A stretch of 64,000 nt of DNA, from contig CAWGHN010000001.1 in the NCBI GenBank assembly GCA_963822435.1, positions 124,001 to 188,000 of the forward strand. The letters run 5' to 3'. Source of the stretch: JAUYQR01 sp963822435 (GTDB lineage Bacteria; Pseudomonadota; Alphaproteobacteria; Rhodobacterales; Rhodobacteraceae). Within the stretch, counting starts at the first letter, position 1. Every line of letters begins with the position of its first letter. The position numbers and the translations under genes were made by a program. The notes below the pieces were generated by a model. The model was given only the letters and a program-made list of their open reading frames with translations. It made no database searches and had not been told where the DNA came from. Positions 50,750 through 59,609 of the stretch are shown in pieces.

Positions 50750-51145
50750 ATGGGCATCCTTCTTCGCTGGCTTGGCGCGTTCTTCCTGCTGGTCTTGATC
50801 TTCAACCCGACCCGCGTGAACTTCGTGAACTGGGCGCGGGCCAACTGGGATGACCAGATGCCCCTGATCGTGTTTCTCGGCCTCATCCTTGGCGTCGTGA
50901 TGATGGTCTATCTGGTCGCGACCATGCGCTCCATCGGCGTCCTTGGCGCGATCATCATCGGTGCGATCTTTGCGGCTGGCCTCTGGGTGCTGACCGATTG
51001 GGGCGTGCTGGCGCTTGGCAACTCCGACCTGACCGTCTGGCTTGCGATCCTCGTGCTGTCGGTGATCCTCGGGATCGGCATGTCGTGGTCGATCCTGCGC
51101 CAGCGCCTCACCGGGCAGGCCAGCGTTGACGAGATCGAGGGCTGA
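50750..51145 (+). CDS. DUF6524 family membrane protein
   Basis: 131 residues with four hydrophobic helices (about 5-20, 38-58, 65-85, 95-115). The opening MGILLRWLGAFFLLVLIFNP and the closing SWSILRQRLTGQ are the parts I associate with DUF6524, a Rhodobacterales family of unknown function. The short AGGGA ribosome-binding site precedes the ATG. It is followed within 1 base by the VOC-domain gene, so the two form an operon. Confidence 0.72.
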   Translation: MGILLRWLGAFFLLVLIFNPTRVNFVNWARANWDDQMPLIVFLGLILGVVMMVYLVATMRSIGVLGAIIIGAIFAAGLWVLTDWGVLALGNSDLTVWLAILVLSVILGIGMSWSILRQRLTGQASVDEIEG

Positions 51146-51146
51146 G

Positions 51147-51530
51147 ATGCTGCTTTACATCACCCTTGGCACCAACGACCTCGCCCGCGCCAGCCGCTTT
51201 TATGACGCCGCCCTCGCCCCCCTTGGCCTCGTCCGCCTTGACGCCGACGCCACCGAGGTCGGCTATGGCCGGCCGTCCGACACGCACAGCCAGCTCTGGA
51301 TCAACCAACCGTTCGACGGCAAGCCCGCAACCGTCGGCAACGGCTCCATGCCGGCCCTCGTCGCCCCCAGCCGCGAGGCCGTGCGCGCCTTTTATACGGC
51401 CGCCCTCGCCAACGGCGGCACCGATGACGGCGCGCCGGGCCTGCGCCCATACGGGGCGTCCTTCTACGCCTGCTACGTGCGCGACCCCGACGGCAACAAG
51501 CTCAGCGCGGTTTGTCTGGCCGAGGCGTGA
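51147..51530 (+). CDS. VOC family (glyoxalase/bleomycin-resistance fold) protein
   Basis: 127-residue vicinal-oxygen-chelate domain: LLYITLGTNDLARASRFYDAALAPLGL (first beta-alpha-beta) and FYACYVRDPDGNKLSAVC (closing metal-ligand strand). Single domain with two half-modules; likely a homodimer binding a metal. Substrate unknown. ATG at 51147 lies just after the TGA of the DUF6524 gene (TGAG-ATG). Confidence 0.85.
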   Translation: MLLYITLGTNDLARASRFYDAALAPLGLVRLDADATEVGYGRPSDTHSQLWINQPFDGKPATVGNGSMPALVAPSREAVRAFYTAALANGGTDDGAPGLRPYGASFYACYVRDPDGNKLSAVCLAEA

Positions 51531-51559
51531 CCAGCCTGCCACCGGTTGCAGCAAATCCC

Positions 51560-51588
51560 TTGCGGGCAGCCCCGCTTGCCCATAGATA
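51560..51588 (+). promoter_or_regulatory. Candidate secG promoter
   Basis: -35 TTGCGG (51560-51565), 17-base spacer, -10 TAGATA (51583-51588), 28 bases before the secG ATG at 51616. Spacing is ideal; both boxes match four of six consensus bases. Confidence 0.5.
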
Positions 51589-51615
51589 GGCGCCCGTAGC
51601 TGCCGGAAAGCATCC

Positions 51616-52038
51616 ATGGAAAACGTCGTCCTTACCGTCCACCTCATTCTCGCCCTGCTTCTGATCGGCGTCGTGCTGCTGCAGAAGTCGGAGGGCGGCG
51701 GGCTTGGCATGGGCGGCGGTGGCGGCGCGGTTTCGGCACGGGGCGCGGCCACCGCGCTGACCAAGCTGACCTGGATCTTCGCGACCGGCTTCATCATCAC
51801 CTCGATCACGCTGACCATCCTCGCCACACGCGGCGCTGACAATGGGTCGGTCGTCGATGCGCTGGCCCCCGTCAGCACCGAAGAACCCGCCACGGGTGGC
51901 CTCGGTGGCGCTGACCTGCTGCCGCCGCCTGCGCCCGATGCTCCGGCCGCACCGCCCCGCGCTGACGAAGGCGCTGCCACGGGTGGCGCAACCACCGGCG
52001 GCACGGCCCCTGCCACCCCGCCCGCCACCACGCCCTGA
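51616..52038 (+). CDS. secG: Preprotein translocase subunit SecG
   Basis: 140 residues. Two membrane helices (about 4-24 and 52-74) flank the conserved cytosolic loop LLQKSEGGGLGMGGGGG. The C-terminal ~60 residues are an Ala/Pro-rich tail ending APATPPATTP, longer than in enteric SecG but common in alphaproteobacteria. Part of the SecYEG channel. Sits upstream of pyrG, a frequent neighbourhood in this class, with a separate promoter. Confidence 0.93.
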   Translation: MENVVLTVHLILALLLIGVVLLQKSEGGGLGMGGGGGAVSARGAATALTKLTWIFATGFIITSITLTILATRGADNGSVVDALAPVSTEEPATGGLGGADLLPPPAPDAPAAPPRADEGAATGGATTGGTAPATPPATTP

Positions 52039-52092
52039 CGCACAACACGTTGCTGACCACCCGGCCCGATCCGCATAATCTAGCGGTCCCGG

Positions 52093-52121
52093 TTGCCTAT
52101 TCCTTGCGGCTTCGCTATACC
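52093..52121 (+). promoter_or_regulatory. Candidate pyrG promoter
   Basis: -35 TTGCCT (52093-52098), 17-base spacer, -10 TATACC (52116-52121). It leaves a 60-base leader before the pyrG ATG at 52185. The leader shows no obvious attenuator of the run-of-G type known from Gram-positive pyrG. Confidence 0.5.
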
Positions 52122-52184
52122 CCAAATCCCGTGGTGCTGCGATTCCACCGACCCCGAATCGCCTGACAAAACACGGGAGCCCCC

Positions 52185-53828
52185 ATGGCGCGCTATATCT
52201 TCATCACCGGCGGCGTGGTGTCTTCCCTGGGCAAGGGTCTCGCCTCCGCAGCCCTTGGTGCGCTTCTTCAGGCCCGCGGCTACACCGTCCGCCTGCGCAA
52301 GCTTGACCCCTACCTGAACGTCGATCCCGGCACGATGTCGCCCTTTGAACACGGCGAGGTGTTCGTCACCGACGACGGCGCCGAAACCGACCTCGACCTG
52401 GGCCATTACGAACGCTTCACCGGCGTGTCCGCCCGCCAGACCGACAGCATCTCGTCGGGCCGCATCTATTCCAACGTGCTGGAGAAAGAGCGTCGCGGCG
52501 ATTACCTCGGCAAGACCATCCAGGTCATTCCCCACGTCACAAACGAGATCAAGGATTTCCTCCGCATCGGTGATGCCGAGGTGGATTTCATGCTCTGCGA
52601 AATCGGCGGCACGGTCGGTGACATCGAAGGCCTGCCGTTCTTCGAGGCGATCCGCCAGTTCATCCACGAACGCCCGCGCGGCCAGTCGATCCTGATGCAC
52701 CTGACGTTGCTGCCCTACCTCGCAGCCAGCGGCGAGCTGAAAACCAAACCCACCCAGCACTCCGTCAAGGAACTGCAGTCCATCGGCCTTGCCCCTGATG
52801 TCCTCGTCTGCCGCTCCGAACACCCGATCCCGGAACGCGAGCGGGAAAAGATCGCGCTCTTCTGCAACGTCCGCAAGGAACACGTGATCCCGGCCTATGA
52901 CCTGAAGACCATCTATCAGGCCCCCCTCGCCTACCACCAGGCGGGCCTCGACCAGGCCGTGCTCGACGCCTTCGGCATCACCCCCGCGCCAAAGCCCAAC
53001 CTTGCCCGCTGGGAAGACGTGATGGACCGCCTGACCCACCCCGAAGGCGAGGTCCGCGTCGCCATCGTCGGCAAATACACCCAACTGGAAGACGCCTACA
53101 AATCCATCGCCGAGGCGCTGACCCACGGTGGCATGGCCAACCGCACCAAGGTCCGCGCCGAATGGATCGACGCCGAGATTTTTGAGCGCGAAGACCCCGC
53201 CCCCTACCTTGAAAACTTCCACGCCATCCTCGTCCCCGGCGGCTTTGGCGAACGCGGCACCGAAGGCAAGATCAAGGCCGCCCGCTATGCCCGCGAAAAG
53301 AACATCCCCTACCTTGGCATCTGCCTTGGCATGCAGATGGCGGTGATCGAGGCCAGCCGCAATCTGGCAGGCCTGCCCGACGCAGGCTCCGAGGAATTCG
53401 ACCATGAAAAGGGCGCCAGGCGCTTTACCCCCGTGGTGTATCACCTCAAGGAATGGGTGCAGGGTAACCATGTCGTCCAGCGCAAGGCCGGCGACGACAA
53501 GGGCGGCACCATGCGCCTCGGCGCCTACACGGCCGCGCTGAAGGAAGGCTCCCATGTCGCCCGGATTTACGGCACCACGACGATCGAGGAACGCCACCGT
53601 CACCGCTACGAGGTTGACATCGCCTACCGCGAAAAACTGGAATCCTGCGGCCTGATCTTCTCCGGCATGTCGCCCGACGGCAAACTGCCCGAAATCGTCG
53701 AGGTCAAGGATCACCCGTGGTTCATCGGCGTCCAGTTCCACCCCGAACTGAAATCCAAACCCTTCGCCCCCCACCCCCTGTTCGCCGATTTCGTCCGCGC
53801 GGCGGTGGAAGGCGCGCGGTTGGTATAG
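52185..53828 (+). CDS. pyrG: CTP synthase
   Basis: 547-residue two-domain enzyme making CTP from UTP, ATP and glutamine. Synthase domain starts with FITGGVVSSLGKGLASAALG (residues 4-23, P-loop). Amidotransferase domain has LVPGGFGERG, nucleophile Cys380 in YLGICLGMQMAV and the closing HPEL/KPF region with catalytic His-Glu. Length is standard. Supplies CTP also for the CMP-sugar, phospholipid and nucleic-acid pathways represented in this window. Confidence 0.97.
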   Translation: MARYIFITGGVVSSLGKGLASAALGALLQARGYTVRLRKLDPYLNVDPGTMSPFEHGEVFVTDDGAETDLDLGHYERFTGVSARQTDSISSGRIYSNVLEKERRGDYLGKTIQVIPHVTNEIKDFLRIGDAEVDFMLCEIGGTVGDIEGLPFFEAIRQFIHERPRGQSILMHLTLLPYLAASGELKTKPTQHSVKELQSIGLAPDVLVCRSEHPIPEREREKIALFCNVRKEHVIPAYDLKTIYQAPLAYHQAGLDQAVLDAFGITPAPKPNLARWEDVMDRLTHPEGEVRVAIVGKYTQLEDAYKSIAEALTHGGMANRTKVRAEWIDAEIFEREDPAPYLENFHAILVPGGFGERGTEGKIKAARYAREKNIPYLGICLGMQMAVIEASRNLAGLPDAGSEEFDHEKGARRFTPVVYHLKEWVQGNHVVQRKAGDDKGGTMRLGAYTAALKEGSHVARIYGTTTIEERHRHRYEVDIAYREKLESCGLIFSGMSPDGKLPEIVEVKDHPWFIGVQFHPELKSKPFAPHPLFADFVRAAVEGARLV

Positions 53829-53950
53829 GCCCCGTCCTCAACCGGCGCGTCCGCCCGGCCGAAATCGGTCGGCAAATCCCATCATGGATATGGACACCGT
53901 CCCCGCCCGCTGAGATCATCCGGCTCCGATAAATTCTGCAAGGTCCACCG

Positions 53951-54787
53951 ATGCGCCTGTCCTTCGTCGTGATGGCCTACAACCAGGAACGCTACATCGC
54001 CGACGCGGTGGCCGCGGCCTTCGCGCAAGACCACCCCGACCTCGAGATTGTCCTGACCGACGACTGCTCGACCGACGGCACCTTTGCCATCATGCAGGAC
54101 ATGGCCGCCGCCTACACCGGGCCGCACCGCATCATCCTCAACCGCAACACCCCGAACCTCGGCCTGATCGGTCACGTCAACCACCTGTTCAGCCTCGCGA
54201 CCTCCGACTACCTGATCTACGCCGCCGGCGATGACGTGTCGGTCCCCCACCGCGCCAGCCGCATCGCCGAGGTGATCGCGCGTGACCAGCCTTTCTACAT
54301 TCACTCAAACGTAACCGACCTGAACGGCAGCGGCGAAGAACTCGCGCAGCAGCGAGACCGCCAGCGGCAGAAGGATCTTGCCGGGAAATCGCTGCCTGAA
54401 CTCGCGCGCGCCATTTCCCATGCCATTGGTGCGACCAGCGCGTGGCACCGCGACATCTTCACGTCGTTCGGGCCAATCACCGAAACCGGGCTCTACGAAG
54501 ATCAGGTCTTTCTGTTTCGCGGCGCTCTGCTTGGCAAGGTCTCCTATATCGACGAACGGCTGGTGCGCTATCGTCGGGACGTGGGCCTGTCCTTCGAGGG
54601 CAAGGGTGACGATCTGAAGCGGATCGGCATCAGCCTCGCCGTGCTGCGCCAGCGCAAACTCGATGTTCTGCGCTTTGCCCCGCATCGGCGCGACGTCCTG
54701 AAATCCTTGGACCGCAAGACAGAAAAACGCCTCGCAGAACGCGAGGCGCTTTTGGCTGATGCGGCGTCAAGAACCGGGCGCGGCTAG
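53951..54787 (+). CDS. Glycosyltransferase family 2 protein
   Basis: 278 residues. GT-A fold with SFVVMAYNQERYIADAV at the N-terminus, the first acidic motif TDDCSTDGT (about residues 37-45), the DxD-like AAGDDVSVPHRA (about 97-108) and ETGLYEDQVF acceptor-side motif. No membrane helix. Probably adds a sugar to a surface or exopolysaccharide chain; donor unknown. It stands 122 bases after pyrG and is convergent with terC, away from the other polysaccharide genes at 20277-27425. Confidence 0.87.
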   Translation: MRLSFVVMAYNQERYIADAVAAAFAQDHPDLEIVLTDDCSTDGTFAIMQDMAAAYTGPHRIILNRNTPNLGLIGHVNHLFSLATSDYLIYAAGDDVSVPHRASRIAEVIARDQPFYIHSNVTDLNGSGEELAQQRDRQRQKDLAGKSLPELARAISHAIGATSAWHRDIFTSFGPITETGLYEDQVFLFRGALLGKVSYIDERLVRYRRDVGLSFEGKGDDLKRIGISLAVLRQRKLDVLRFAPHRRDVLKSLDRKTEKRLAEREALLADAASRTGRG

Positions 54788-54808
54788 CGAAAGCCCACCA
54801 CCAGAGCC

Positions 54809-55468
54809 TTAGCCCACCATCCCCATCATCGCGGGCTGCACCTCGTGCCAGCCTTCCCACATCATTTTCAGCGCGACGTAGAAGATGATCGCAAGGCCGA
54901 CATAGGCGATCCAGCGATACTTGCTCAAAAGCTGCGCGATGAACGACGCGGCAAACCCCATCAGCGCAATCGACAGCACCAGCCCGATCACCAGCACCGT
55001 CGGATGCTCGCGCGCGGCCCCCGCCACCGCCAGCACGTTATCAAGGCTCATCGACACGTCCGCGACCACGATCTGCGTCGCGGCCTGGGCAAAGGTCTTG
55101 CGCGGCGCGCCCCCGGCCACGGTGCCATCGGCGTTCAGGTCGCGGTTGGTCAGCGCCTCCTGGGCCTCGGTTTCCGCGCCGTGGCCGTTCGCCAGCTCGC
55201 GCCACATCTTCCAGCACACCCACAACAGCAGGATGCCGCCCGCCAACAAAAGCCCCGTAATCGCCAGAAGCTGCGTGGTGATCAGCGCAAACCCGATCCG
55301 CATCACCGTTGCCGCGATGATCCCCACAAGGATCGCCTTCGCGCGCTGGTCCTTTGGCAGGCCGGCCGCCGCAAGTCCGATCACGATGGCATTGTCGCCC
55401 GCCAGCACCAGGTCGATGCCGATAACCTGCAAGAGCGCATAGAAGCCCTCTGTGGTGAAGATTTCCAT
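54809..55468 (-). CDS. TerC family integral membrane protein
   Basis: 219 residues with about seven helices. The metal-site motifs GIDLVLAGDNAIVIGLA (about residues 14-30) and ADVSMSLDNVLAVAGAA (about 132-148) carry the paired acidic residues of the TerC family, now thought to move metal ions such as manganese out of the cytosol. The ATG at 55468 precedes the conserved MEIF...LLQVIGIDLVLAGDN opening. Not evidence of tellurite resistance by itself. Confidence 0.9.
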   Translation of the reverse strand: MEIFTTEGFYALLQVIGIDLVLAGDNAIVIGLAAAGLPKDQRAKAILVGIIAATVMRIGFALITTQLLAITGLLLAGGILLLWVCWKMWRELANGHGAETEAQEALTNRDLNADGTVAGGAPRKTFAQAATQIVVADVSMSLDNVLAVAGAAREHPTVLVIGLVLSIALMGFAASFIAQLLSKYRWIAYVGLAIIFYVALKMMWEGWHEVQPAMMGMVG

Positions 55469-55623
55469 TTCGCCCCCGTTTGAAGCCTGAAGGCCGGTCA
55501 AGCGCCAATCACGTCAACCAGCCACGTTAACCTGCCGCGTCAACTGGTCCTACGCTGGCAACGCAAGCCGTTCAAGCCCGGTTCCGGCCTTTCCAGCCGC
55601 CGAAAACCGGGCTACGCAGGGGA

Positions 55624-56406
55624 ATGCTGTCTTATCAACACCTCTATCACGCGGGCAATCTGGCCGATGTGCACAAGCACGCAACCCTCGCCTGGGTGCT
55701 GGATTACCTCACCCAGAAAGACAAACCGCTCAGCTATATCGAAACCCACGCCGGGCGCGGGCTCTACGATCTCGGTGCCGACGAGGCGCTGAAAACCGGC
55801 GAAGCCGCAGCCGGCATCGCCCTGATCGAAAAGCACTTCCCCGCCACCCACCCCTACCGCCAGCGCCTTGCCGAAACCCGCGCGGCGCACGGGCCGATGG
55901 CCTACCCCGGCTCGCCGATGATCGCCGCCCTCGGCCTGCGCGAAACCGATACGATCCACCTCGCCGAACTTCACCCCGGCGAGGTGCAGCACCTGCGCGC
56001 CAACGCCGAGCCTTGGGGCGCGCATGTCCTTGCGCGCGACGGGTTCGAGGCCGCCTTCGCCCTCACCCCGCCCACCCCGCGCCGCGGCCTGATGCTGATC
56101 GACCCCAGCTACGAGGTGAAGGCCGATTACGACGCCATTCCCCGCCACATGGCCGGCATCCACCGCAAATGGAACGTCGGAACCCTGATCCTGTGGTATC
56201 CCATCCTCACGGGCGGCGCGCACCGCGCCATGCTGACGGCCGTGAACCAGACCTTCCCCGGCGCCCTCACCTCCGAGGTCCGCTTCCCCCCCGTGCGCGA
56301 CGGCCACCGCATGGAAGGCTCCGGCCTTTTCGTCGTCAATCCGCCCTTCGGCCTCACCGAAGAATGTGCCCGCATCGCCCAGATCATCACCAAGGCCACC
56401 CGATGA
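55624..56406 (+). CDS. rlmJ: 23S rRNA (adenine2030-N6)-methyltransferase
   Basis: 260-residue RlmJ. Conserved N-terminal MLSYQHLYHAGNLADVHKHA, the SAM site ETHAGRGLYDL (residues about 40-50), catalytic DPSYEVK (N6-adenine methylase DPPY variant with Ser) and WYPIL. It modifies A2030 of 23S rRNA. The stop overlaps the PhzF-like gene start by 4 bases. Divergent from terC over 155 bases. Confidence 0.94.
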   Translation: MLSYQHLYHAGNLADVHKHATLAWVLDYLTQKDKPLSYIETHAGRGLYDLGADEALKTGEAAAGIALIEKHFPATHPYRQRLAETRAAHGPMAYPGSPMIAALGLRETDTIHLAELHPGEVQHLRANAEPWGAHVLARDGFEAAFALTPPTPRRGLMLIDPSYEVKADYDAIPRHMAGIHRKWNVGTLILWYPILTGGAHRAMLTAVNQTFPGALTSEVRFPPVRDGHRMEGSGLFVVNPPFGLTEECARIAQIITKATR

Positions 56407-57305
56407 CCGACACGCTCGCCTTTCATACGCTTGATGTGTTCACCGACACGCCCTATTCCGGCAACCCCCTCGCCGTGGTGCGCGACGCAGGGCGCCTGAC
56501 CACCGCCCAGATGCAGACCATCGCCCGCGAATTCAACCTGTCCGAAACCATCTTCGTCATGCCGCCGCGCGACCCCGCACACACCGCCCGCGTCCGCATT
56601 TTCTTTCCCACCGCCGAAATCCCCTTCGCCGGTCACCCGACCGTCGGCTGCGCCATCCACCTCGCGACCGAGGCGCATCAGGGCGACTTCGCCACCCGGA
56701 TCACGCTGGAAGAAGAGGCAGGCCTCGTCCCCGTCACCGTCACCCGCCAAGGCCAGACCATCCGCGCCGAGTTCACCGCCCCTGTGATCCCGCAAGCCAC
56801 CGCCACCGCCCCCCGCGATCTTGCCGCCCGCGCGCTCGACCTCGCCCCCGACGCCCTCGCCCCGCACGCGCTGCGGGCCCTCAAAGGCGGCCCCGCCTTC
56901 CTTTTCGTCGGCATCACCAACCTGGCAGCCCTCGCCCAGGCAAGGCCGATCGAACCGCATTGGTCCGCACTGATGCAGACCGCAGGCGTTGATGGCGCGT
57001 TCCTCTATGCCCCCGGCGACGGCGTCGATTACCGCACCCGGATGTTCTCCCCCACCGCCGGGATCCCCGAAGATCCCGCCACCGGATCGGCCAGCGCCAT
57101 CTTCGCAGGTCAGCTTCTGGCCGAAGGCGCACTGGCGGGCGGCGAAACCCGCCTCACCCTGCGCCAGGGCGTCGAAATGGGCCGCCCCTCCGACATCTGG
57201 CTCACCGCCATCGTCGCCAACGGCGCCCTCAGCGAAATCCGCATCAAGGGCGGCGCGGTGCCGGTCTCCTCCGGCCAACTCACCCCGCCACCCGCGCAAA
57301 TGTGA
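56403..57305 (+). CDS. PhzF family isomerase/epimerase-like protein
   Basis: 300 residues, two-domain diaminopimelate-epimerase fold of the PhzF family. FHTLDVFTDTPYSGNPLAVV opening, conserved Glu in FNLSETIFV (about residue 48), AGHPTVGCA (about 76-84) and EDPATGSASA (about 225). No phenazine genes are near, so this is the common house-keeping type of unknown substrate. Overlaps rlmJ by 4 bases (ATGA at 56403-56406). Confidence 0.9.
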   Translation: MTDTLAFHTLDVFTDTPYSGNPLAVVRDAGRLTTAQMQTIAREFNLSETIFVMPPRDPAHTARVRIFFPTAEIPFAGHPTVGCAIHLATEAHQGDFATRITLEEEAGLVPVTVTRQGQTIRAEFTAPVIPQATATAPRDLAARALDLAPDALAPHALRALKGGPAFLFVGITNLAALAQARPIEPHWSALMQTAGVDGAFLYAPGDGVDYRTRMFSPTAGIPEDPATGSASAIFAGQLLAEGALAGGETRLTLRQGVEMGRPSDIWLTAIVANGALSEIRIKGGAVPVSSGQLTPPPAQM

Positions 57306-57354
57306 CGCGCCTCTGCCCTTGTCCTGTCCCGCCCGATCCGCCTATTCTACGCCG

Positions 57355-57792
57355 ATGTTCGACATCCTCCTCCGCCGCCTTCTGGCGCCCGCCCCCGACC
57401 GCCTGCCGGAACCCGACGCCCGCCTCGCGCTGGCGGCGCTGCTGGTGCGCCTTGCCCGCACCGACGGGCTTTATTCGGCCGAAGAGGTGGAGCGGATCGA
57501 CCGTGTCCTCGCCGCTCGCCACGGCCTTGGCCCGTTCGAAGTGGCAAAACTGCGCGCCGAAGCCGAGGAATTCGAAGCCCTCGCCCCCGACACCGTCCGC
57601 TTCACCCGCGCGATCAAGGCCGCCACGGCCGTCGAAGACCGCGCCGAACTGATGACCGCGCTCTGGTCCGTCGCCCTTGCCGACGGCCTTCGCGATGAGG
57701 ACGAAGACCGCCTGATGCGCCTTGTCGCCAACCTTCTCGGCTTGACCGATGTGGAATCGGCTCAAGCCCGGCAACGGGCGCAAGCCTCTTGA
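57355..57792 (+). CDS. TerB-like helical protein
   Basis: 145-residue all-helical TerB/DUF533-like domain: LALAALLVRLARTDGLYSAEEVERIDRVL and MTALWSVALADGLRDEDEDRLMRLVANLLGL, each with the acidic DG-x-EE-x metal-type motif. No signal peptide. Widely present in alphaproteobacteria without tellurite genes. It overlaps by 4 bases the PhnD-like gene that follows (TTGA at 57789-57792), so the two are coupled. Confidence 0.85.
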   Translation: MFDILLRRLLAPAPDRLPEPDARLALAALLVRLARTDGLYSAEEVERIDRVLAARHGLGPFEVAKLRAEAEEFEALAPDTVRFTRAIKAATAVEDRAELMTALWSVALADGLRDEDEDRLMRLVANLLGLTDVESAQARQRAQAS

Positions 57793-58562
57793 TCGCCTCG
57801 CTCGCGATGTATGATTTCGGCGCGGCCAGCGCCGCGAACGACCGGCTTTGGGCGCTGATCCGCGATGCCTTGCGCGACCTTGGCATCACCGCGCCCGACG
57901 CCCTCACCCGTGGCGAAACCGCCTACTGGGACACCTGGCAATCGCCCGACCTCCTTCTGTCGCAAACCTGCGGCTACCCGTTCCGCGCGCGCCTGCATGA
58001 CCGCGTGACCTACATCGCCACCCCCGATTACGGCGTCGAAGGCTGCCCTCCCGGCCACTACTGCTCCATCTTCGTCGCCCGCGCCGACGATCCGCGCGAA
58101 ACACTTGCCGCCTTCGACACCGCCGCCTTCGCCTACAACGAAGACCTGTCGCAATCGGGCTGGGCCGCCCCGCAGACCCATGCCGCCAGCCTTGGCATCC
58201 GCCTGCCCCCCGCGCTGCAAACCGGCGGCCACCGGCTCTCGGCCCGCGCCGTCGCCGAAGGCCACGCCGACATCGCCGCCCTCGATGCGGTGACCTGGGC
58301 GCTGATGCAGGCCGACGACCCCGGCCTCACCACACGCCTGAAACCGCTCGCCCGCACCGCGCCCACCCCCGGCCTGCCCTACATCACCGCCCGCAGCACC
58401 GATCCCGACCCCCTGTTCGCCGCCATCGCCCAGGCGATCACCGCGCTCGCCGCCACCGACCGCGCCACCCTCCACCTGCGCGGCCTTACCCGCATCCCGC
58501 TCGCGGCCTACCTCGCCGTGCCCAATCCAGCCGCACCTGCGCAATTTGCGCATAGCGTCTGA
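57789..58562 (+). CDS. PhnD-like phosphate/phosphonate-binding domain protein without signal peptide
   Basis: 257 residues of the PhnD-type periplasmic-binding fold family (MIASLAMYDF opening, SQTCGYPFR, TPDYGVEGCPPGHYCSIFVARAD, FAYNEDLSQSGW). Unlike true solute-binding proteins it has no signal peptide and no ABC permease beside it, so it probably works as a cytosolic binding or sensor protein. The TTG at 57789 overlaps the TerB-like stop; this keeps the conserved IASL opening. An ATG at 57807 is the alternative. Role unknown. Confidence 0.75.
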   Translation: MIASLAMYDFGAASAANDRLWALIRDALRDLGITAPDALTRGETAYWDTWQSPDLLLSQTCGYPFRARLHDRVTYIATPDYGVEGCPPGHYCSIFVARADDPRETLAAFDTAAFAYNEDLSQSGWAAPQTHAASLGIRLPPALQTGGHRLSARAVAEGHADIAALDAVTWALMQADDPGLTTRLKPLARTAPTPGLPYITARSTDPDPLFAAIAQAITALAATDRATLHLRGLTRIPLAAYLAVPNPAAPAQFAHSV

Positions 58563-58665
58563 CCATTACGCTACGTCAATGGCTCCAGCATGACCAAATC
58601 CACATTGCAATGGTGCATAAACTTGCCACTACTGCCCCGCCATACGCCCCCAACCGCAAAGCGCC

Positions 58666-59439
58666 ATGCAAGCTGACACACCGGTCATCGCGATCCACGA
58701 CCTGCACAAAAGCTATGGTCCGCTGGACGTGCTCAAAGGCGTCGACCTGACCGCCCCGCGCGGCCATGTCGTGTCGCTCATCGGCTCGTCCGGGTCGGGC
58801 AAGTCCACGCTTTTGCGCTGCTGCAACCTTCTCGAAGACAGCCAGCAGGGCGAGATCGTCTTTGAAGGCGAAGCCGTGCGCTGGAAAGGCACCGGCCTTC
58901 ACCGCCACCCCGCGGACCGTGCGCAGGTGACCCGCATCCGGACCAACCTTTCGATGGTGTTCCAGCAGTTCAACCTCTGGTCCCACCTCACCATCCTGCA
59001 AAACGTGATGGAAGCCCCGGTCACCGTTCTGCGCCGCGATCCAAAAGAGGTCGAGGAAAAGGCCCGCCACTACCTCGCCAAGGTCGGCATCGGTGAAAAG
59101 GCCGACGCATGGCCCGCGCAACTGTCGGGCGGCCAGCAGCAGCGCGCCGCCATCGCCCGCGCGCTATGCATGGAACCCCGCGCGCTCTTGTTCGATGAAC
59201 CGACCTCCGCGCTCGATCCCGAACTGGAACAAGAGGTCGTCCGCGTCATCAAGGCACTGGCCGACGAGGGCCGCACCATGATCCTCGTCACCCACGACAT
59301 GAAGCTGGCCGCCGACGTGTCGGACCATGTCATCTTCCTGCACCGGGGCCGGATCGAGGAAGAAGGCCCCCCCGCCCGCCTGTTCGGCGCCCCGCAAACC
59401 GACCGCCTGCGCGGCTTTCTGTCGGCAACTGCGGCGTGA
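58666..59439 (+). CDS. HisP/ArtP-type amino acid ABC transporter ATP-binding protein
   Basis: 257 residues. Walker A GSSGSGKST (residues 40-48), signature LSGGQQQRAAIARAL, Walker B LLFDEPTSALD and switch VTHDMKLAADVSD. The NxMxVFQQFNLW-type Q-loop and HRHPADRAQV insert place it with the basic amino acid (His/Arg/opine) group. First gene of an operon: ATPase, 56-codon ORF, binding protein, two permeases. Upstream 103 bases contain ATGACCAAAT at 58591-58600, a weak relative of the TGATCAAAT element. Confidence 0.93.
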   Translation: MQADTPVIAIHDLHKSYGPLDVLKGVDLTAPRGHVVSLIGSSGSGKSTLLRCCNLLEDSQQGEIVFEGEAVRWKGTGLHRHPADRAQVTRIRTNLSMVFQQFNLWSHLTILQNVMEAPVTVLRRDPKEVEEKARHYLAKVGIGEKADAWPAQLSGGQQQRAAIARALCMEPRALLFDEPTSALDPELEQEVVRVIKALADEGRTMILVTHDMKLAADVSDHVIFLHRGRIEEEGPPARLFGAPQTDRLRGFLSATAA

Positions 59440-59609
59440 TGACCTCCACTGACATAATGGCAAACCTGGCCACCGGCGTGATCGAACGCACCGGTCCGAC
59501 CCCTGCCCTCGAAACCCTGCGCGCCGACGGCACGTTGGATCGCCTGGAAACCCGCCGGTTCACCGGACCGGCACCAAAATTACCAACCCTCAAGGAAACA
59601 CTGCCATGA
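59439..59609 (+). CDS. 56-codon small ORF between ATPase and binding-protein genes
   Basis: Not in any family I recognise. It starts in TGATG with the ATPase stop (59437-59441) and ends in ATGA with the binding-protein start (59606-59609). The frame is open over 171 bases. The product would be about 6 kDa, mildly basic, starting MTSTDIMANLATGVIERT, without membrane helix or signal peptide. Codons in the first two thirds are GC3-rich like real genes here; the last ~12 codons are AT-richer and hold the AAGGAA ribosome-binding site of the next gene. Could be a small transporter-associated peptide or a translational-coupling ORF; could also be chance. Confidence 0.45.
   Translation: MTSTDIMANLATGVIERTGPTPALETLRADGTLDRLETRRFTGPAPKLPTLKETLP

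Noticed and set aside
56403..57305. Phenazine biosynthesis
   Set aside because: PhzF-family proteins are widespread; no other phz gene is present.
54809..57792. TerC and TerB-like genes as a tellurite-resistance locus
   Set aside because: They are on opposite strands, separated by rlmJ and the phzF-like gene, and terA, terD, terZ genes are absent; both families have general members.
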